Positions 45,016-56,430 of a stretch of DNA of 64,000 nt are shown in pieces. The notes beneath the pieces were generated by a model that was not told the origin of the DNA, made no database searches, and saw only the letters and a program-made list of their open reading frames with translations. Numbering within the stretch: the first letter of the stretch is position 1; each line of letters opens with the position of its first letter. Position numbers and translations under genes: made by a program. Source of the stretch: Cubamyces lactineus (Eukaryota > Basidiomycota > Agaricomycetes > Polyporales > Polyporaceae); NCBI GenBank assembly GCA_022376465.1, contig JACDTU010000003.1, forward strand, positions 1,860,001 to 1,924,000, in the 5' to 3' direction.

Positions 45016-47657
45016 TCAGAACGAGAAAATGGCGGCGTTCTTGCGCGAGCCGAACATATAGACCAGGGCCTGGCTCATGAACAAGCCAACCGTGATACCG
45101 ATGGTGACGGCGATCATGGCCCCTCCGATGTCGATGCCGTTTCCTTGCGCGGTGATACCTCCCGCTTGAGACAGGCCAGACTATTTGACATACGTGATCA
45201 GTGAAAAGTCCAATGAGATTTCGAGCCAAGTTGACACTCACTGGGACGAGGAACAGAACGCCCGTGACCATGGATGTGAACGCCGTCCCGCCCATCTTCC
45301 TGGAGTAGATGTTTCCCAACAGACCAACCGCAAACGCTCCGATCGCGGAGACGACGTCCGAGCGGTTGAAGATGAAGTGATTCGCGACCTTGTTTGCGGC
45401 GTAGGACACGCACGAGATCACGACCATCACGACCAGCTCGACCGTCCAGAACGGCTGCAGGTTCGCAAGCGAGGACATGATGGAGAAGATCGGCACGATG
45501 ATGAACTGCGTCCACCACGGGAACGGCTGAAGGTACCACGGGAATGTCGGCGGTCGGTAACAGCCGTCGATGATGTGCTCCCTGGTGTATGGTGCGCCGC
45601 TCACGAACGTGAAGGTGCCCTCGAGCGGTTCGCCGTGGTTGATGTTCGCAAAGGTCCCGTTGTCGGAGATGAAGGTGCCTGTGATGGTGGCCTGCGACAT
45701 CATTCGTGCAGCCAAGGCAGCCAGGTCACGTCTAGCGCCCTGGTCGAAGAGCAGGTACAGGTCAGATCCGATCTGCAACCCAAATCCCTACATCAAACGC
45801 GTAAGATGTTAGCGAAGTACAGGGATCGGTGATTACACACATACCAAGAACAACGTGTAAATCAACGCATAGACCATTTTGACGCTTCCACATACGATGT
45901 TCTTTGACGCAAGCTCAAGAGAGCTGCTCACTGAACATGGCACGTCAGGATACAGCACAAATACATGACTCTGATCTACATACGGATGAGATACCCAGGA
46001 AGAATTCCGACGATACCAGCCGATGATATCGCAGTATAGCAGAAGATCTGGCTGCGGATACTGCTGAGGCCTCTTGCAGCGAATGAAATGACGATGGTGA
46101 CGGAAATCCTGCCAAATGGCGTAAGCACAATACGTCATGTCGAGGAAGGAAACTTACTCGAAGACGTTCGCATACAGCTGGCTTTTCGTCGCGACGCAGA
46201 TCTGCATGAGGCACAAAAAGGTAGCGCCTGCTCCGGCAATCCACATGTCGACGAACGAGCCACCAAAGGCTAGGACACAGATGAGGGCGGACAGGCAGAA
46301 AGCCAGGGTGCATCGCGTGAAGGAGCCGTACAGCGGTTTCGCGGCAATTAAGGCTTCAAGTTTCACAGTCGCCTTCCTTGCGCTGATCTCGTCGTGGACC
46401 ACCTGCCGATAGATCTGGTGGACCTCGTGAAGGCTACCAAGCGCAAGCCTGCCGCCACACTTAACGAAGTGCATCTCAGATGTTTTCGTCTCCTGATCAC
46501 CGAACGAACAGATGATGACACCGGGGATGTGGATGAACTCGGCGTCGACCTCGAGGATCCTCGCCGCGGAGAGTAGCTGGGACTCGATACGGTGAGAGGG
46601 TGCGCCGAACGTCATCAGTGCCTTCGCGAGCCGCATCAAGAATTTCTGCCGGTTGATAACAGCTGCACGTATTGTCAGAGCATCGCCGAGGCTCATTATA
46701 GATGCTGGACTCACAAGTGATGTTGAACTCGATCCGCACACGCTGCTGCAGCTTACGGCGGGCCTTGTAGTTCATCTGCTTGAGACAGGCCCTCTCGACA
46801 TCTTCAGGGTCGTCCAAGGTGTTCTTCCGCTCTCCAGTTACGGTGGGGTCGTCCGGATCCAGGACTTGAGACCCATTGGATGCGAAAGAGTCCATCCGAT
46901 GTAGGTCATAGCGGGTAGACGTAGTCGCGGCCGAGTCAAAGGAGTTGTGCCGGACTCGGCGATAGAGTTTGGAACGACCTTGCTTGTCGCCGGCACTTCC
47001 ACCGCCTTGCTCGTTCGCGTACAAGTCCATCAGGTTAGCCAAGTACCCGCGATGACGATCCTCTCGGCTACCCAAGTTGCAGCCGTCTCCTTGCCCTTCG
47101 TCATCATCGGAGTCCTCAGGGTCGTCGTGTTCTTCGTCGCCATCCTGGTGAACGCGTGGGCGATCCGAGGGCTGAAAACGAGCCCCCTGCGAAGGTGAGC
47201 CGGTATAGGCTCGATGAGGGGGGCGAATGTCGTCCGGGTGCTTGTAATTGGCGAAGGATGATGCCGAATACTTGCTCTCCGCACTGCACGCAGCCTCCGC
47301 GATCTCATAGAGGGTGGCATCGGAATCTCGATGACCATCGTTACGGCTCCCTCGCGGAGACACATTTCCGTCGGGCTGACGTGGTGTCGCCGGGGGGATG
47401 TTGTCGTGCTCATAGTCTGGTATGTGCCATTCCACGCTTGCACGCCTGGCGTGCGACGCCTCGGGAACGTTGACGACAGGTGCGTCCTCTGTTTCTCTGT
47501 CACCATAGCCCGCGTACTCCCCGACGATGTCGTCCGTTATCGAGGGCTGCTCTTCATCGTCAAAGCGCACGCGAGAGCAGCGCCTTGAGCCGGCCGCGTT
47601 GTCCGCAGATCGTCTAGACAAGGAGGAGCGGCGAGGAGGTAGGTCTGTGTACGGCAT
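45016..47657 (-). CDS. PRM10/ThrE-family multi-pass membrane protein
   Basis: Six exons: 46715-47657, 46158-46662, 45984-46108, 45845-45930, 45242-45787 and 45016-45180; 789 aa. A long hydrophilic N-terminus (~300 aa, rich in Asp, Arg and Ser) is followed by the ThrE cytosolic-facing domain: QKFLMRLAKALMTFGAPSHRIE, the conserved (V)IICSFGD... and then about ten hydrophobic helices, for example LAFCLSALICVLAFGGSFVDMWIAG, VELVVMVVISCVSYAANKV and IGGAMIAVTIGITVGLFMSQALVYMFG. Bacterial ThrE exports threonine and serine; the fungal members (yeast Prm10, pheromone-regulated) have no established substrate. The protein is presumably vacuolar or plasma-membrane. The ATG at 47657 begins MPYTDLPPRRSS. 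Confidence 0.88.
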
Positions 47658-48407
47658 GTCGCGAACAAGAACTCCTCCTGGGAGCCTTTGGATTTGTAGA
47701 GGAGAGTGTACAACGGGAGCAACTAATGCAGGTCAAAAGGAGAGAGACGGAGACAGACCATGGCTGTTCGAACCGGGGCTACATAGGTTTGCAGTCCGTC
47801 AGCCTCGTCGGTTCAAATCGCAACGAATTCCGGCCTTACCGGGATCGTGCACCATACTCGGAGTAGAAATATCCACATAGAAGTATCAGCAAACACGATG
47901 CCCGCCATATCCTTGACTTTCTATCGGACCAGCTTGCATTGTGTGGGGATGTACTGATGGTGGTTGAGCGTTACAAGCAAGCTGTGTCCAGGTTCTTCCT
48001 CAGTATACGCACGGGTCGCGATCGCTTCCCAATTTGGGAATCAACCAGGTTCAGGGCGCTCGTCTGATTGGCTGCAAGGCTCACTCCGAGGTTTCTCCTG
48101 TAGTTGTGTATATACCGGCGGCACGATAGCGTGCGATCATGCTCGATGGCATTGACATGGGTCCGATGACTATGAAGTCCTTTCTGGTCGATACCTCGCT
48201 TCGTGCGTTGAGGCAAGCATAGATCGACCGCGGTAGCAACTACCTACCCCTTTGAGCACCACGGCTGGTAAGTCATAGTGATATCACTCATGATCTGTAC
48301 TGATTCATCGACATGCACATTCTCCACCTCCAGGACTCCCTTTCTGAGGCCACGAGTATGTGCTACTATGATCCAACGAATACCACAACTTACCGCTATG
48401 ATGTAGC
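47658..48407. other. Divergent region between PRM10-like and GNAT genes
   Basis: 750 bases carrying the two outward promoters. A stretch at 47760-47830 contains GTTCGAAC and GGTTCAAATC words but cannot be folded into a tRNA. No gene recognised. Confidence 0.5.
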
Positions 48408-49055
48408 ATGTCGGATACCAACTCTAGCAACGCGGTTTACATACGCCCGGTTCGTCAAACGGACTCACCGGTGCTCAACCGCATCTGCCTTTTAACCGGC
48501 AATGCTGGGCAGTCTGCTGAACATCTCCACACGTTCGGCGAGCTCATAGGCCTCGTATACGCTGAGCCGTACGCTCACCTCCCCGCCACGTTCGGCTTCG
48601 TCATGGTCGATCCTACCAAGGGCGACGAGGTAGTCGGCTACATCCTCGGCGCCTACGACACCAGAACGTACGAGCAGCACGCGCTGGACGAATGGTTCCC
48701 GCGAGTCCGCGCAAAGTACACGTATCCGCCGGAGACGAACGAGGGCGCGACGGAGGCGGACAAGCGGTACATCAACATCCTGTACAACCCCTCTCACGCC
48801 CCGCAAGCCGCTGTCGACTATTCCCCGGCGCACTTGCACATCGACATCCTTCCAGAATACCAGCGGCAGGGATGGGGCCGGAAGCTTATCGCGCGCGCCG
48901 TGGAACACTTGCGGGACGAGCGAGGGCTGACCAACCTCTGGCTCGGCTTGGATCCGAAGAACGAGGGTGCGAAGAGGTTCTATGAGCGGCTGGGATTCAA
49001 GGAATTGCAGGGCGCACCCGCTGGTACGATGGGCTTGAACTTCGCCGATTTCTAG
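48408..49055 (+). CDS. GNAT-family N-acetyltransferase
   Basis: Intronless, 215 aa. The GNAT acetyl-CoA binding motif A is clear at residues ~140-165: AHLHIDILPEYQRQGWGRKLIARAVEHL, with the Q-R-Q-G-W-G pyrophosphate loop. It is followed by the motif B-like GLTNLWLGLDPKNEGAKRFYERLGFKEL. N-terminal YIRPVRQTDSPVLNRICLLT is the usual first strand and helix. Substrate unknown: family members acetylate amino sugars, proteins or small amines. Similar proteins in fungi are often listed as O-GlcNAcase-like C-terminal acetyltransferases, which fits the INILYNPSHAP... insertion, but this is inference. No signal peptide. Confidence 0.9.
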   Translation: MSDTNSSNAVYIRPVRQTDSPVLNRICLLTGNAGQSAEHLHTFGELIGLVYAEPYAHLPATFGFVMVDPTKGDEVVGYILGAYDTRTYEQHALDEWFPRVRAKYTYPPETNEGATEADKRYINILYNPSHAPQAAVDYSPAHLHIDILPEYQRQGWGRKLIARAVEHLRDERGLTNLWLGLDPKNEGAKRFYERLGFKELQGAPAGTMGLNFADF

Positions 49056-51678
49056 GTGCTTCCCTAGTCAGAGATAGCAGGTGAGCGGGCATTGAGATGG
49101 CTCTCTTCGAAAACCGTGATTTGCTCATCGCTTCCCCTCTTGCTTAGATTGCACGATGTACCACAAGGTATATTACGCGATCTTTCTCAGTCACCCATCT
49201 TTTCCTACGGGTACACGTTGGGCCAACGCTGGTACCATATTTCCGTCCATTTACTAGTACTGACAGTGTGTTATGATATACTACCCTTGCGGGGTAGTAC
49301 ATCAGCAGATATAAAGGGTGTCAGCACAGCCGCAGCGCGACGTACCCCACAGGATATCGAACGAACTCGTGGCACACGTTGATTATCAGTCGCTTCTCTT
49401 ACCTAGCTCGCTCGTTCCCAAGGGTCTCCGATATGTGGCCGTTCAACTAATCGTCGACCATCAGCTACCCGTGCCTGTACGGAAGGTAGAGGATATATTC
49501 ATCGCTAGAGCCTCTTGAATAGTACGCCCGTTCACGAAGCACCTCGACGGCGAACCCCGCTACGCCTTAACGGCGACCCGCTCCTTTCCCAGCAAGATCG
49601 TCCTCCGCGTCCCCACTCCGCGGATTAACCACCCCATCGATGCGCGCGTGAGAGCGCCGGATCGCCATCCACGAATGATAATATGCGCTTCGCCTGCTCA
49701 ATTCACGGACAAAGATAGCCATGTGTATCGTACATATGCACCGGCGTGTCTAGCACAGCATCGTCATCACACTATGCATGCATGCGATATTGACTCGATG
49801 ACGTCCGCGAGCTGCAGATTTAGGCGGCCCAATGCTTGGGTGCCGCTCGTCCTGCAAGTTCACATCGACGCTCTGCACCATCAACCGTCAACGTTAAACC
49901 GCGGTGAACCTCAAGCTTTGCGCGTACTCAGATAGCAGCCGGCACGATGACGCGCAGCCTGGCTCTCCAGCCTCCAGGCGCATGCGTCCCATGGGATCCG
50001 GACGAACCCGAATAGACCCGTAGAACCGTTCGGTGAAAACGGTCCATGCAGGTCGCGACTCGCAATGCGCCGCCGGTGTCTTCACGGAATGGCCCTCGTG
50101 CGTTCCCGCATCGCGACTTGCGCCGTGCACTGGGTAGGCACCGGTGCAGCGGGAGATAGCGCGAGCCAATTGCACAAGACCTTCGATAATCAACGACGAC
50201 GACATCCTCCGGGCGTTGTCGCGAACTGCGGTTGGCAAGTCCACTGTCCCCAGCGGCCCAGCCGGACACATTCGGTCGACGTGTCCTTCGGGCTTGCAAC
50301 ACCTTGATCATCTGCACTCGTGAAACTACTGCACTTAGTACTAGTCCACCGCTAGGGGCGTCATCCCCGCAAGACACGGCCTGACTCAGCGATGGAAATC
50401 CTCCGCCGCCGATGATGCACACTCTACGTAATGGTGAAACGTACCTTCAGCGGTCTCTGTATACGGGCGTCGGCGGTCCCACTAGCCAATCCCCACGATC
50501 GCGCGAACCCGCCCGCGATAGGCCAATAGCGGTACCGGGGGCACGGTGTACGCGCTCCTAATAGCTTACCTAGAGTATCTGCTGTTCTCAGGACTTGCCA
50601 CCAAAACAGGAGCGCTTCGACGACACTGCGCAAGCAGCCTCGACTAGGACGGGACAGCATGTCAGAGGACCCTGCAGTCTGCAGTCTGCAGCGCCGAAGC
50701 CGGAAGGGGCTGCAGTGGTCCAGTGGCACAACAGCTAGTGCATCCGCGGTATGCACTAGATCTGCCAGAACACGCGCCACGATTGGTTGGGACGCAGGCA
50801 ATTGCCCGGGACGTTCGGCACGCAAGCGGCACGCCCGAGGATCGTGATTCGTGAGGCGTGACAGGAATTCTTGACCGTCGACGAAGTTCGCGCCGCGACG
50901 GGAACCGCGGTCCAGGCCCTCTCAGCCAATCAGAGAAGCGCTTTGCTCCGCGGCTTGCAGGTGGCGATATGAAGGGCGTATGAATGCGCGGGGTGTGCTA
51001 GCGACGCTCACAGGGGGTGTCCGGCACGAACCTTCGAGCTCTCGCAAAATTGTTTGCGGCAGACGTAGCGGCTGCGAGCCTCGAGCGTTCGCGCCGCACG
51101 TCCCCCCGCATGCACCCTCTCCCTTCTGTAAGCTAGTTGGATGCGCACGCGACAGCTGCATGTGCTGCAGCCAATGGAACGGCATACGCCCCGACAAGGC
51201 GTCGGCGGGGCTGCGATGGCCCGAGACGCGGAGGCACGCGACGTTTGAAGGAAGACAGTGACATGGGCGCGCCCCAGGTCCAGAACGGGTGAGGCGCAGA
51301 CCGATCGGTCTATCCACCACATTACAACTCCCACCTTCGGCCGGTCCAGCAGCTACTGGCCAATGGCCTCTGCCAACGGGCAGCGGAACGGCTCACCACC
51401 ACCCGTTCACCGGCTACCCACTTCCTGCCCCTCGGCCGAAGAACTGCTACGCTCTCTCCAAACACGTCGCGAACGGCACACGCGACGCGCACAAGCCAAT
51501 CCGAGGCCGGTCTGGATGGACCCAGCTTAATTCGCGGCGTGCCGAAAATGCTACCGATCGATATTCAAGTGGAGTAAGACGCGTGCGGTCCTGACGATAC
51601 ACCTCAATGGGGCGCGCAAAGCGCACGCTCACGGCACAGGCCGCACAGCAGGCACGTCCGGACGGTGCGGGACGCGAG
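49056..51678. other. 2.6-kb gene-free stretch, possible decayed coding fragment at its start
   Basis: No intact gene could be built. At 49360-49520 and 49530-49650 two open stretches have coding-like character in different frames, DYQSLLLPSSLVPKGLRYVAVQ and then DGEPRYALTATRSFPSKIVL, suggesting the remains of a gene interrupted by stops or frameshifts; I do not recognise the family. From ~49.9 to 51.6 kb the sequence is GC-rich with many short frames on both strands, none convincing, and a small GCAGTCT tandem near 50680. An 8-bp inverted repeat lies at 49279-49299. It could be an old transposon remnant or fast-evolving spacer. Confidence 0.4.
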
Positions 51679-52781
51679 TTACCGGCGACCACCAGATCCC
51701 TGGCCACGGGCGCCCGCTGCCTCCTCTTCAGCCGGCGCCGGTGCGAGAACTGGAGCGTACGAGGCACGGCGAGGGTCAGCAATGCCTTCGGGCGTATGCA
51801 GACGGCAGACATACCCATGGCCACGAGCGCGATGGCGATGTACATCCAGTACTTTTCCAGGAATGATTTCTCCTTCGGAGGCTCGACGGGCTTGCCTTCC
51901 GCCGTCACGGGAGGCGGTACGCGAAGCTGCGGGCTGTAAAGGTGGGAAGCGCAGATGAGATGATCAGCCACCATCATCGCAACACAGAATGCGAGACGCC
52001 CGGTGGCAAGGACTCAATGTGGAGACAAGGTTCACGAAGGTGGCAAGCGCAAGAGGGGACAAAGGACGTACAGTGGCGGGAAACTCGGGGATCTGAGAGC
52101 GACGGTCGTGTTGGTGATGGGCCTGAACTCGACTGGGCTCGACTGGGCGGCGGCCTTGCGAGCTTTCTTCGGACAAGCTCCGTTGTGCGGAATGGGCCCC
52201 ACGAAGTAATCGAGGCTAAATGGGTTACCATTCTGGTCAAGATGGATCGTGAACGATTCTGAAGTGCTTTGAGGCAGGTGGCACTAGAGGGTGACAAGTC
52301 AACATCTTGATTGGCAGCGCGCAGGAGGATTACGGGGAGATAAAGGCCGTATATGTAAAGCGAACAGACGTGCACAGACACGGTGAGAACGCGCGGGGTT
52401 GTCCAGAGCGCGGTGGTCACAAATTAGCAAGGGCCGAGAGGGAAATGGGCTCACAGCGAGAACGGACGAAATGGCCCACTGGGACTGGTCCGCATCGCCT
52501 GGGTGCTCTAGTGCGACCTGGTATAATGCGTCTTTGGAACCCTCGACCGTGCGGGAATAATCGAGGATCTCATGAGCGAAGGTCTCGGAGGGAACGAGAC
52601 GGGCGGTAGCGGCAGGCCCAGAGCCAGACAGGAGGACGGTCGCGCGGTCTACGAAGGGCGCGGCAGGAAGAGAGGGGTGCAGAACTCTGTGGGCGATACG
52701 GAGCTCTGGGGCGGCATTGGCGGAGAGGAAGAGGGCGGCGAGAAGGAGGAGTACGGGAGGGAGCGTGAGTCGGGAGGACAT
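51679..52781 (-). CDS. EMC10: ER membrane protein complex subunit 10 (EMC10)-like
   Basis: Four exons: 52455-52781, 52072-52283, 51815-51933 and 51679-51749; 242 aa. A signal peptide (MSSRLTLPPVLLLLAALFLSANA) is followed by a lumenal beta-rich domain with LYQVALEHPGDADQSQWAISSV, a CHL(P)QS.SE.FTIHLDQNGNPFSLDYFV segment and a family-typical LRVPPPVTAEGKPVEPPKEKSFLEKYWMYIAIALVAM, which is the proline-rich linker plus the single transmembrane helix. A short acidic and Gly/Arg tail ends at GGRR. EMC10 is an accessory subunit of the EMC insertase for multi-pass membrane proteins. The stop overlaps a possible donor (GTAACT), so a short extra exon is possible. The first intron (~170 nt) is long for this genome. 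Confidence 0.87.
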
Positions 52782-53408
52782 GGGAGGACGCGTCGGAGGA
52801 GGGAAGCTGGGAGCGAATCAGCGGTGAGCATGGGTGGCGGAGAGTAAACGCCCGTGACAGGACGCGATTGGACGCGGGGGAGGATCGGGGAAGAATTTAA
52901 TGCCAGGAATAGCAAGCGGCTGACGAATGGAAAGATGTGGCCATGTCGTCACTCGCCTTCTTTTCCTGGGCGAACAACTCATGTCTTCGGTCACGCGTCC
53001 GTATGTCAGATCTGTGCCTTGCGCTCTCCTCCCTCCTCTCTTTCTGTTCTCTCTTCCATCGCCCTCTCCTCGTCTCGCTCCCTTGCTCATCCGCTTCAGA
53101 CAGCACAACAACGCAAACAACGTCGCGGAAGGGTACGTGGATGTGCTATGGACCAATCACAGCTGGCTATCATGTACTGATTGGCCAATAGGATGGAGGG
53201 CTCCCATTGGCTCGGAGGGCCTGGTCTGGAACGCTATTGGTCTGGACATTCACCCAAGCTCCCGTGCGGTTGTTCTCGAGTCGAGACAGTCGAGACTCGT
53301 CCTCTCCCCCTCATATAATGCCCAGCCAACCCACGACAGCCTTCCCTCCCCGCTATCAACACCCCGTCTCCCTCGTCCCCCTTCGCCCCCCCTAACCCAC
53401 CAATCCAA
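52782..53408. other. Divergent promoter region, EMC10 and 188-aa protein gene
   Basis: 627 bases between two start codons. It contains the CCAAT cluster listed separately, a TATA-like TATAA at 53314-53318 (about 95 bases upstream of the ATG at 53409), a further ATTGG at 52866-52870 and a long CT-rich run at 53020-53090. No gene seen. Confidence 0.55.
53153..53240. promoter_or_regulatory. Cluster of five CCAAT boxes
   Basis: CCAAT at 53153-53157 and 53185-53189, and its complement ATTGG at 53180-53184, 53206-53210 and 53236-53240. Two of them abut as ATTGGCCAAT. CCAAT is bound by the HAP/CBC complex (Hap2/3/5) in fungi. The cluster sits about 170-255 bases before the ATG at 53409. Confidence 0.6.
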
Positions 53409-53975
53409 ATGAAGTACCGCTCCCCCTCCCCGGACAACGTCCTCCCCACTCCTCCTCAGTCCCCTACCTCAAACGAGATCGTACACTCCACCGCAATGCT
53501 CCTCGACTCCCTCGAGCAGTTCTACCAGCAGGAACGGTACTGGGTTCATCACACCCGCGCCGCGCTCGAACTCGCCCTCTCCAAGGGTATCGACGGGCCT
53601 GCCGTTGCAGACGCACCGTCCCCCTCCTCGTCCACCCAGTCCGCCCTCTCCCCAACACCGTCCATGGGCTCAGACACTACCGCCGTCGACGCACCCATCG
53701 TGAAGATGGAGACGGACGCCACCATGCCCCCACCATCCTCGTCCCGTTCCGCTCAGGCGACGCGCTGGATGCGGCGGAAGAACATGATGCGTCTGAAAAT
53801 CGATGGCATAGCCCTTCATCACAGGAAACGTCGTCCGTCACGCGCACCTCCAACCGAGCCCGCTGCACGGATCCTCGAGATGTTCTCGGAGCTCGTTGAC
53901 GCACGGATGGAGAGCTGCCAACGCGTGCAGCGCCTCGTTCGCGACGCGAACCGCGCTGACCTGTACATGCGCTAG
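53409..53975 (+). CDS. Unrecognised 188-aa protein, Ser/Pro-rich N-terminus
   Basis: Intronless, 188 aa. Not recognised. N-terminal residues 1-25 read like a proline-directed phosphorylation region (PSPDNVLPTPPQSPTS). Residues ~25-65 are helical (LLDSLEQFYQQERYWVHHTRAALELALSKG). After a low-complexity Ser/Pro/Thr stretch, the C-terminal ~75 residues are basic then helical (RWMRRKNMMRLKIDGIALHHRKRR, ARILEMFSELVDARMESCQRVQRLVRDANRADLYMR). Stop TAG at 53973. The codon pattern and promoter elements (TATA-like at 53314, CCAAT cluster) make it a probable real gene; the basic segment suggests a nuclear protein, which is inference. Confidence 0.7.
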   Translation: MKYRSPSPDNVLPTPPQSPTSNEIVHSTAMLLDSLEQFYQQERYWVHHTRAALELALSKGIDGPAVADAPSPSSSTQSALSPTPSMGSDTTAVDAPIVKMETDATMPPPSSSRSAQATRWMRRKNMMRLKIDGIALHHRKRRPSRAPPTEPAARILEMFSELVDARMESCQRVQRLVRDANRADLYMR

Positions 53976-54734
53976 CGAAGCAGGTATGTACCTGGGCTGC
54001 ATTTGTACCGTCTAAGCCGTGCGCTGACACGGCCTCCGGTAGACGGTCGCATGTGGATCCGGACTATACCCCGTCGCGCCTCGGTCGAGCGCGACAAGCC
54101 TCGACTGTGCGCAGCGCGCGCATCCGCTCCGTCCACCAGTCGCAAGAGGGCGTGGGAGCGCCCGGAGAAGAGAGCTCTTCGGGCCACTTCGCCAGCCGAA
54201 GATGCGACGATGTTGCTGATTTATGGATGTCATTATATGGTGTCGACCCGGTTTCCCGACCTGACAAAGGCTTTCCGGTGCAGATGGGCGTAGTGGCGGT
54301 CGCGTTCCTATCCGTTGCTTGTATCGCAGTACCATCCAGTGCAGATATATGAATAGCAGCTTCGATGATAGATATCAACTGTCGGTGGCGACCTGTCCAA
54401 AGTTGAGCATCTGTATCGGTGGTTGATACAGGGAATTAGCTGCCCATGCAAGTAGATGGAGGAAAAGCGCAGTAACGAACAGCACAACGCCTCGCTTACG
54501 ATCTAGGCTCTGAGCCAATGGGAGGTCGCAGTCCGCCACAACGTCCATATGGACAAACAGCTCTACGCATTGTGATTGGCTGACGGGCGTCCGAATATGG
54601 CAGGTAGGATTGCGCACTTGTAATCTGGGCGCCTGTTCGCTGCTGCTGCTGTGCATCCGCCCATCCACTCTCCTCAACGCCTCCAACGTCCCTCCTCCAT
54701 CCTCTTCCGCTTTCTATCCTTTTTATTCCTCCTT
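53976..54734. other. Spacer upstream of the BSD2-like gene
   Basis: About 760 bases containing the 3' end of the 188-aa gene and the promoter of the next. CCAAT occurs at 54515-54519 and its complement at 54575-54579, 155-220 bases before the ATG at 54735. No gene seen. Confidence 0.5.
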
Positions 54735-56430
54735 ATGTCTGCACGCTATGCCCCTCTGCCAAATCCACATACAGACCCGGACGCTATCAACGAGATGGAG
54801 GCGGCCTTTGATGACTCGGACGACGACGACGATCACCATACCCCAGTGACCTCTCGCAACGGGTACCAGTCTCTCCCCAACGCCGAGCCCGAGCCCGCTC
54901 GCCATTCATACGACGATGACCGCCATCACACTGCGTCTACACATGCACCGGCTCCTTCGGGGACCTACGACTTCGAGAACGTCGACTTCGACTACATCAG
55001 GCCCCCACCTGGTTCGCCCCCAGGACCTTCCACGCGGGCTCTCCCGAACGAGTTCGGGAACTCCAACGGCTACGTCCCCTCGTTCTCCCAAGTCAGGACG
55101 GACGCATCGCCTGCCCCATCGCAGCGACGAGGCCCGAGCTGGTTTAGGAAGACCGCGCAAGCGGTCCTGCCGAGCCACTACGTGCAGCGGTTTGGCTTGG
55201 CGGATCCCGAGCGACCGCACGGGCCCATCGGGGGCGGGACTGCGAACGACGGCGTGTTCGCGAATGTGACGGCGAAGCCGTCGCGGGGGGTGCGCATACA
55301 GGACGGTACGTACGCCTCGTCGTGTGAGAACGCCCTATCAGTCGTGCTGATGATGGGTTGGTGCCTGAACTTCGATGCGATCCGACGACGACGCCTTGCG
55401 TTGCTCTGCCTCCTGCTGTCTCTTTGCTCAATCTTATAGGGGATGATGTGTTCATCGTACCGGAAGAGGTGCAGAAGGAGGTCCCGCCGTCGTACGCGCA
55501 AGCGCAGGCGGATGCGGTGCCACCGTACTGGGAGACCACGATCCACGCACCCTCGGCCTCCAACACAGCCGGGGACATCGTTATCGACTCCCTCCCGACG
55601 GGCAGCCTGTTCTCCTTCCTCTGGAACATGCTCGTCTCCATCTCGTTCCAGTTTGTCGGCTTCTTGCTCACATATCTCCTACACACGACGCACGCCGCCA
55701 AATTGGGATCGCGTGCAGGTCTGGGCATTACGCTCATTCAGTACGGTTTTGCTCTGCGGGGCAAGGACTCATATGGTGGTCCCACCGAGCAAGATGTATG
55801 GGGAGGGTGGAAGCCCGAAGAGCCCAGACCTACGTTCAACACCGCTGCGGAAGCAGAGGCCTATTACAACAATCTCAACCTCACCGCGACCAATCCCACA
55901 CCCACCGTAGATACCATGCCCGAGAGCTTCATGGGCGGCGATGCCGCAACAGAATGGCTGTCGTTCCTCCTTATGACCATCGGTAAGTACGCCGGTCCTG
56001 CACTACGATCTGTCACGATGTCAGATTGACTCACCCTTCCATTGCAGGGTGGTTCATCCTCCTGACGTCCGTCCTGGGCTTCTGGCGCGTCAAGCGCTGG
56101 GAGCGCGGCATCCTCTCGTCGCAGGGCGAGACGGCTGCACCCGCCACGCCCGAGGAGCACGCCCGCTCTGCCGCGATCATTCACTCCATCGAACGTGCGT
56201 TTGGGCTGCAGGGTCTTGCCGACGGCTCGCTTCTCCGCGCGGGACTCGGTTTCCCTGGTGCAGAACAGCGCGAAAGACACAGCATGGACGAGGAAGATGA
56301 CGCGCCCGCGCGCAATTCGTACGTCCTCCCGCTCGACCCGACCGATCCGGAGCGCAACGAACGCATCGCGCGTGCGTATGCGGACGAGGCGCGGCTGCAC
56401 CACGACTTGCGCAATGCGGGGCTTTTGTGA
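54735..56430 (+). CDS. BSD2: BSD2/NDFIP-type membrane adaptor of the Rsp5/NEDD4 ubiquitin ligase
   Basis: Exons 54735-55305, 55440-55982 and 56048-56430; 498 aa. N-terminal hydrophilic region with acidic DDSDDDDDHH, then RGVRIQDGDDVFIVPEEVQKEVPPSYAQ. The PPSY motif can bind WW domains of Rsp5. Three hydrophobic segments follow: LFSFLWNMLVSISFQFVGFLLTYLL, SRAGLGITLIQYGFAL and WLSFLLMTIGWFILLTSVLGFW, the layout of NDFIP proteins. The C-terminus has RVKRWERGIL and a long hydrophilic tail. In yeast Bsd2 delivers metal transporters such as Smf1 to Rsp5 for vacuolar sorting. The ATG at 54735 (MSARYAPLPNPHTDPD) was chosen because the upstream in-frame Met gives a non-coding-like segment. Confidence 0.88.

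Noticed and set aside
47760..47840. tRNA-like words GTTCGAAC and GGTTCAAATC
   Set aside because: No 5-bp T-stem, no acceptor stem of 7 bp and no anticodon arm could be paired on either strand.
49279..49299. 8-bp inverted repeat with a 5-base loop (TACTACCC ... GGGTAGTA)
   Set aside because: A single short hairpin in a gene-free block; expected by chance at this scale and without a T-run. No terminator or element end could be tied to it.
50670..50700. GCAGTCT tandem near 50680
   Set aside because: Only two to three copies of a 7-base unit; too short to call a satellite or element.
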